Source: Sandaracinaceae bacterium
Lineage (GTDB): Bacteria > Myxococcota_A > Polyangia > Polyangiales > Sandaracinaceae
Direction: 5' to 3'
Assembly: GCA_020633195.1 (NCBI GenBank)
Contig: JACKEC010000032.1
Location: forward strand, 28,836 to 92,835
Length of the DNA stretch: 64,000 nt
The notes under the pieces are model-generated. The model was not told the origin of the DNA. It ran no database searches and saw only the letters and a list, made by a program, of their open reading frames with translations. Of this stretch, positions 62,277-64,000 are shown piece after piece. Position 1 is the stretch's first letter, and every line of letters begins with the position of its first letter. The translations under genes and the position numbers were made by a program.

Positions 62277-64000
<1,724 letters not shown>

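Overview
The window is very G+C-rich and gene-dense, with short intergenic gaps, many ATGA/GTGA gene overlaps and frequent GTG/TTG starts. Several features point to a myxobacterium-like deltaproteobacterium (Myxococcota, possibly Sandaracinaceae/Polyangiales): two Hanks-type Ser/Thr kinases with C-terminal PEGA-like domains, a pseudokinase, an FHA/sigma-54 regulator, a DUF4388 response regulator, MopE-type metal-binding repeats, and many lipoproteins with Asp-Ala-Gly/Asp-Gly-Gly linkers. The taxonomic placement is an inference from gene content, not from a marker search. No rRNA, tRNA, IS element, CRISPR array or replication origin was seen, and no gene-free stretch exceeds about 300 bases.

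Layout. 1-9700: end of a DUF502-like gene, a MopE/C-type-lectin lipoprotein, a bactofilin-like membrane protein, htpG overlapping a Rieske oxygenase, two small exported proteins, a Leu/Glu-type amino-acid dehydrogenase, an orphan FliP/SctR export protein, unknowns and an outer-membrane barrel. 9700-13500: an ECF41-type sigma factor divergent from an FAD oxidoreductase with a strikingly symmetric shared control region, a DAG-repeat lipoprotein, and an ArsR-thioredoxin pair. 13500-20400: a fatty-acid catabolism cluster (acyl-CoA dehydrogenase, thiolase, SDR), an FHA/sigma-54 activator, a parvulin foldase and an alpha/beta hydrolase. 20400-25020: an exported barrel, a TPR gene remnant, two Cys-rich surface proteins, a frameshifted MFS gene and a 100-bp tandem repeat. 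25020-36300: RseP-like protease, transglutaminase, hotdog thioesterase, glmU, M3 peptidase, Ser/Thr kinase and GNAT. 36300-42500: Roadblock-like protein, ArsA/GET3-like ATPase, the haem operon (unknown, ccsA/hemX-like, hemA, hemC) and trxA. 42500-48100: a pseudokinase broken by frameshifts, then the rpsO-pnp-dut block. 48100-64000: lipoproteins, a LytS/LytR two-component pair, an M15 peptidase, a VWA protein, an SPFH/zinc-ribbon protein, a membrane-tethered sigma-like protein, a Ser/Thr kinase, a CAP-domain lipoprotein, a TIG lipoprotein and a DUF4388 response regulator running off the end.

How genes work together. Clear functional units are hemA-hemC with an upstream CcsA/HemX-like protein, rpsO-pnp-dut, the LytS/LytR pair, the beta-oxidation trio, the ArsR-Trx pair and the ECF41-oxidoreductase pair. 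Much of the rest is envelope or signalling. Four loci look frame-disrupted (7572-8022, 21512-21696, 23578-24812, 42479-44601). Raw reads are needed to separate real decay from homopolymer or low-complexity sequencing errors.
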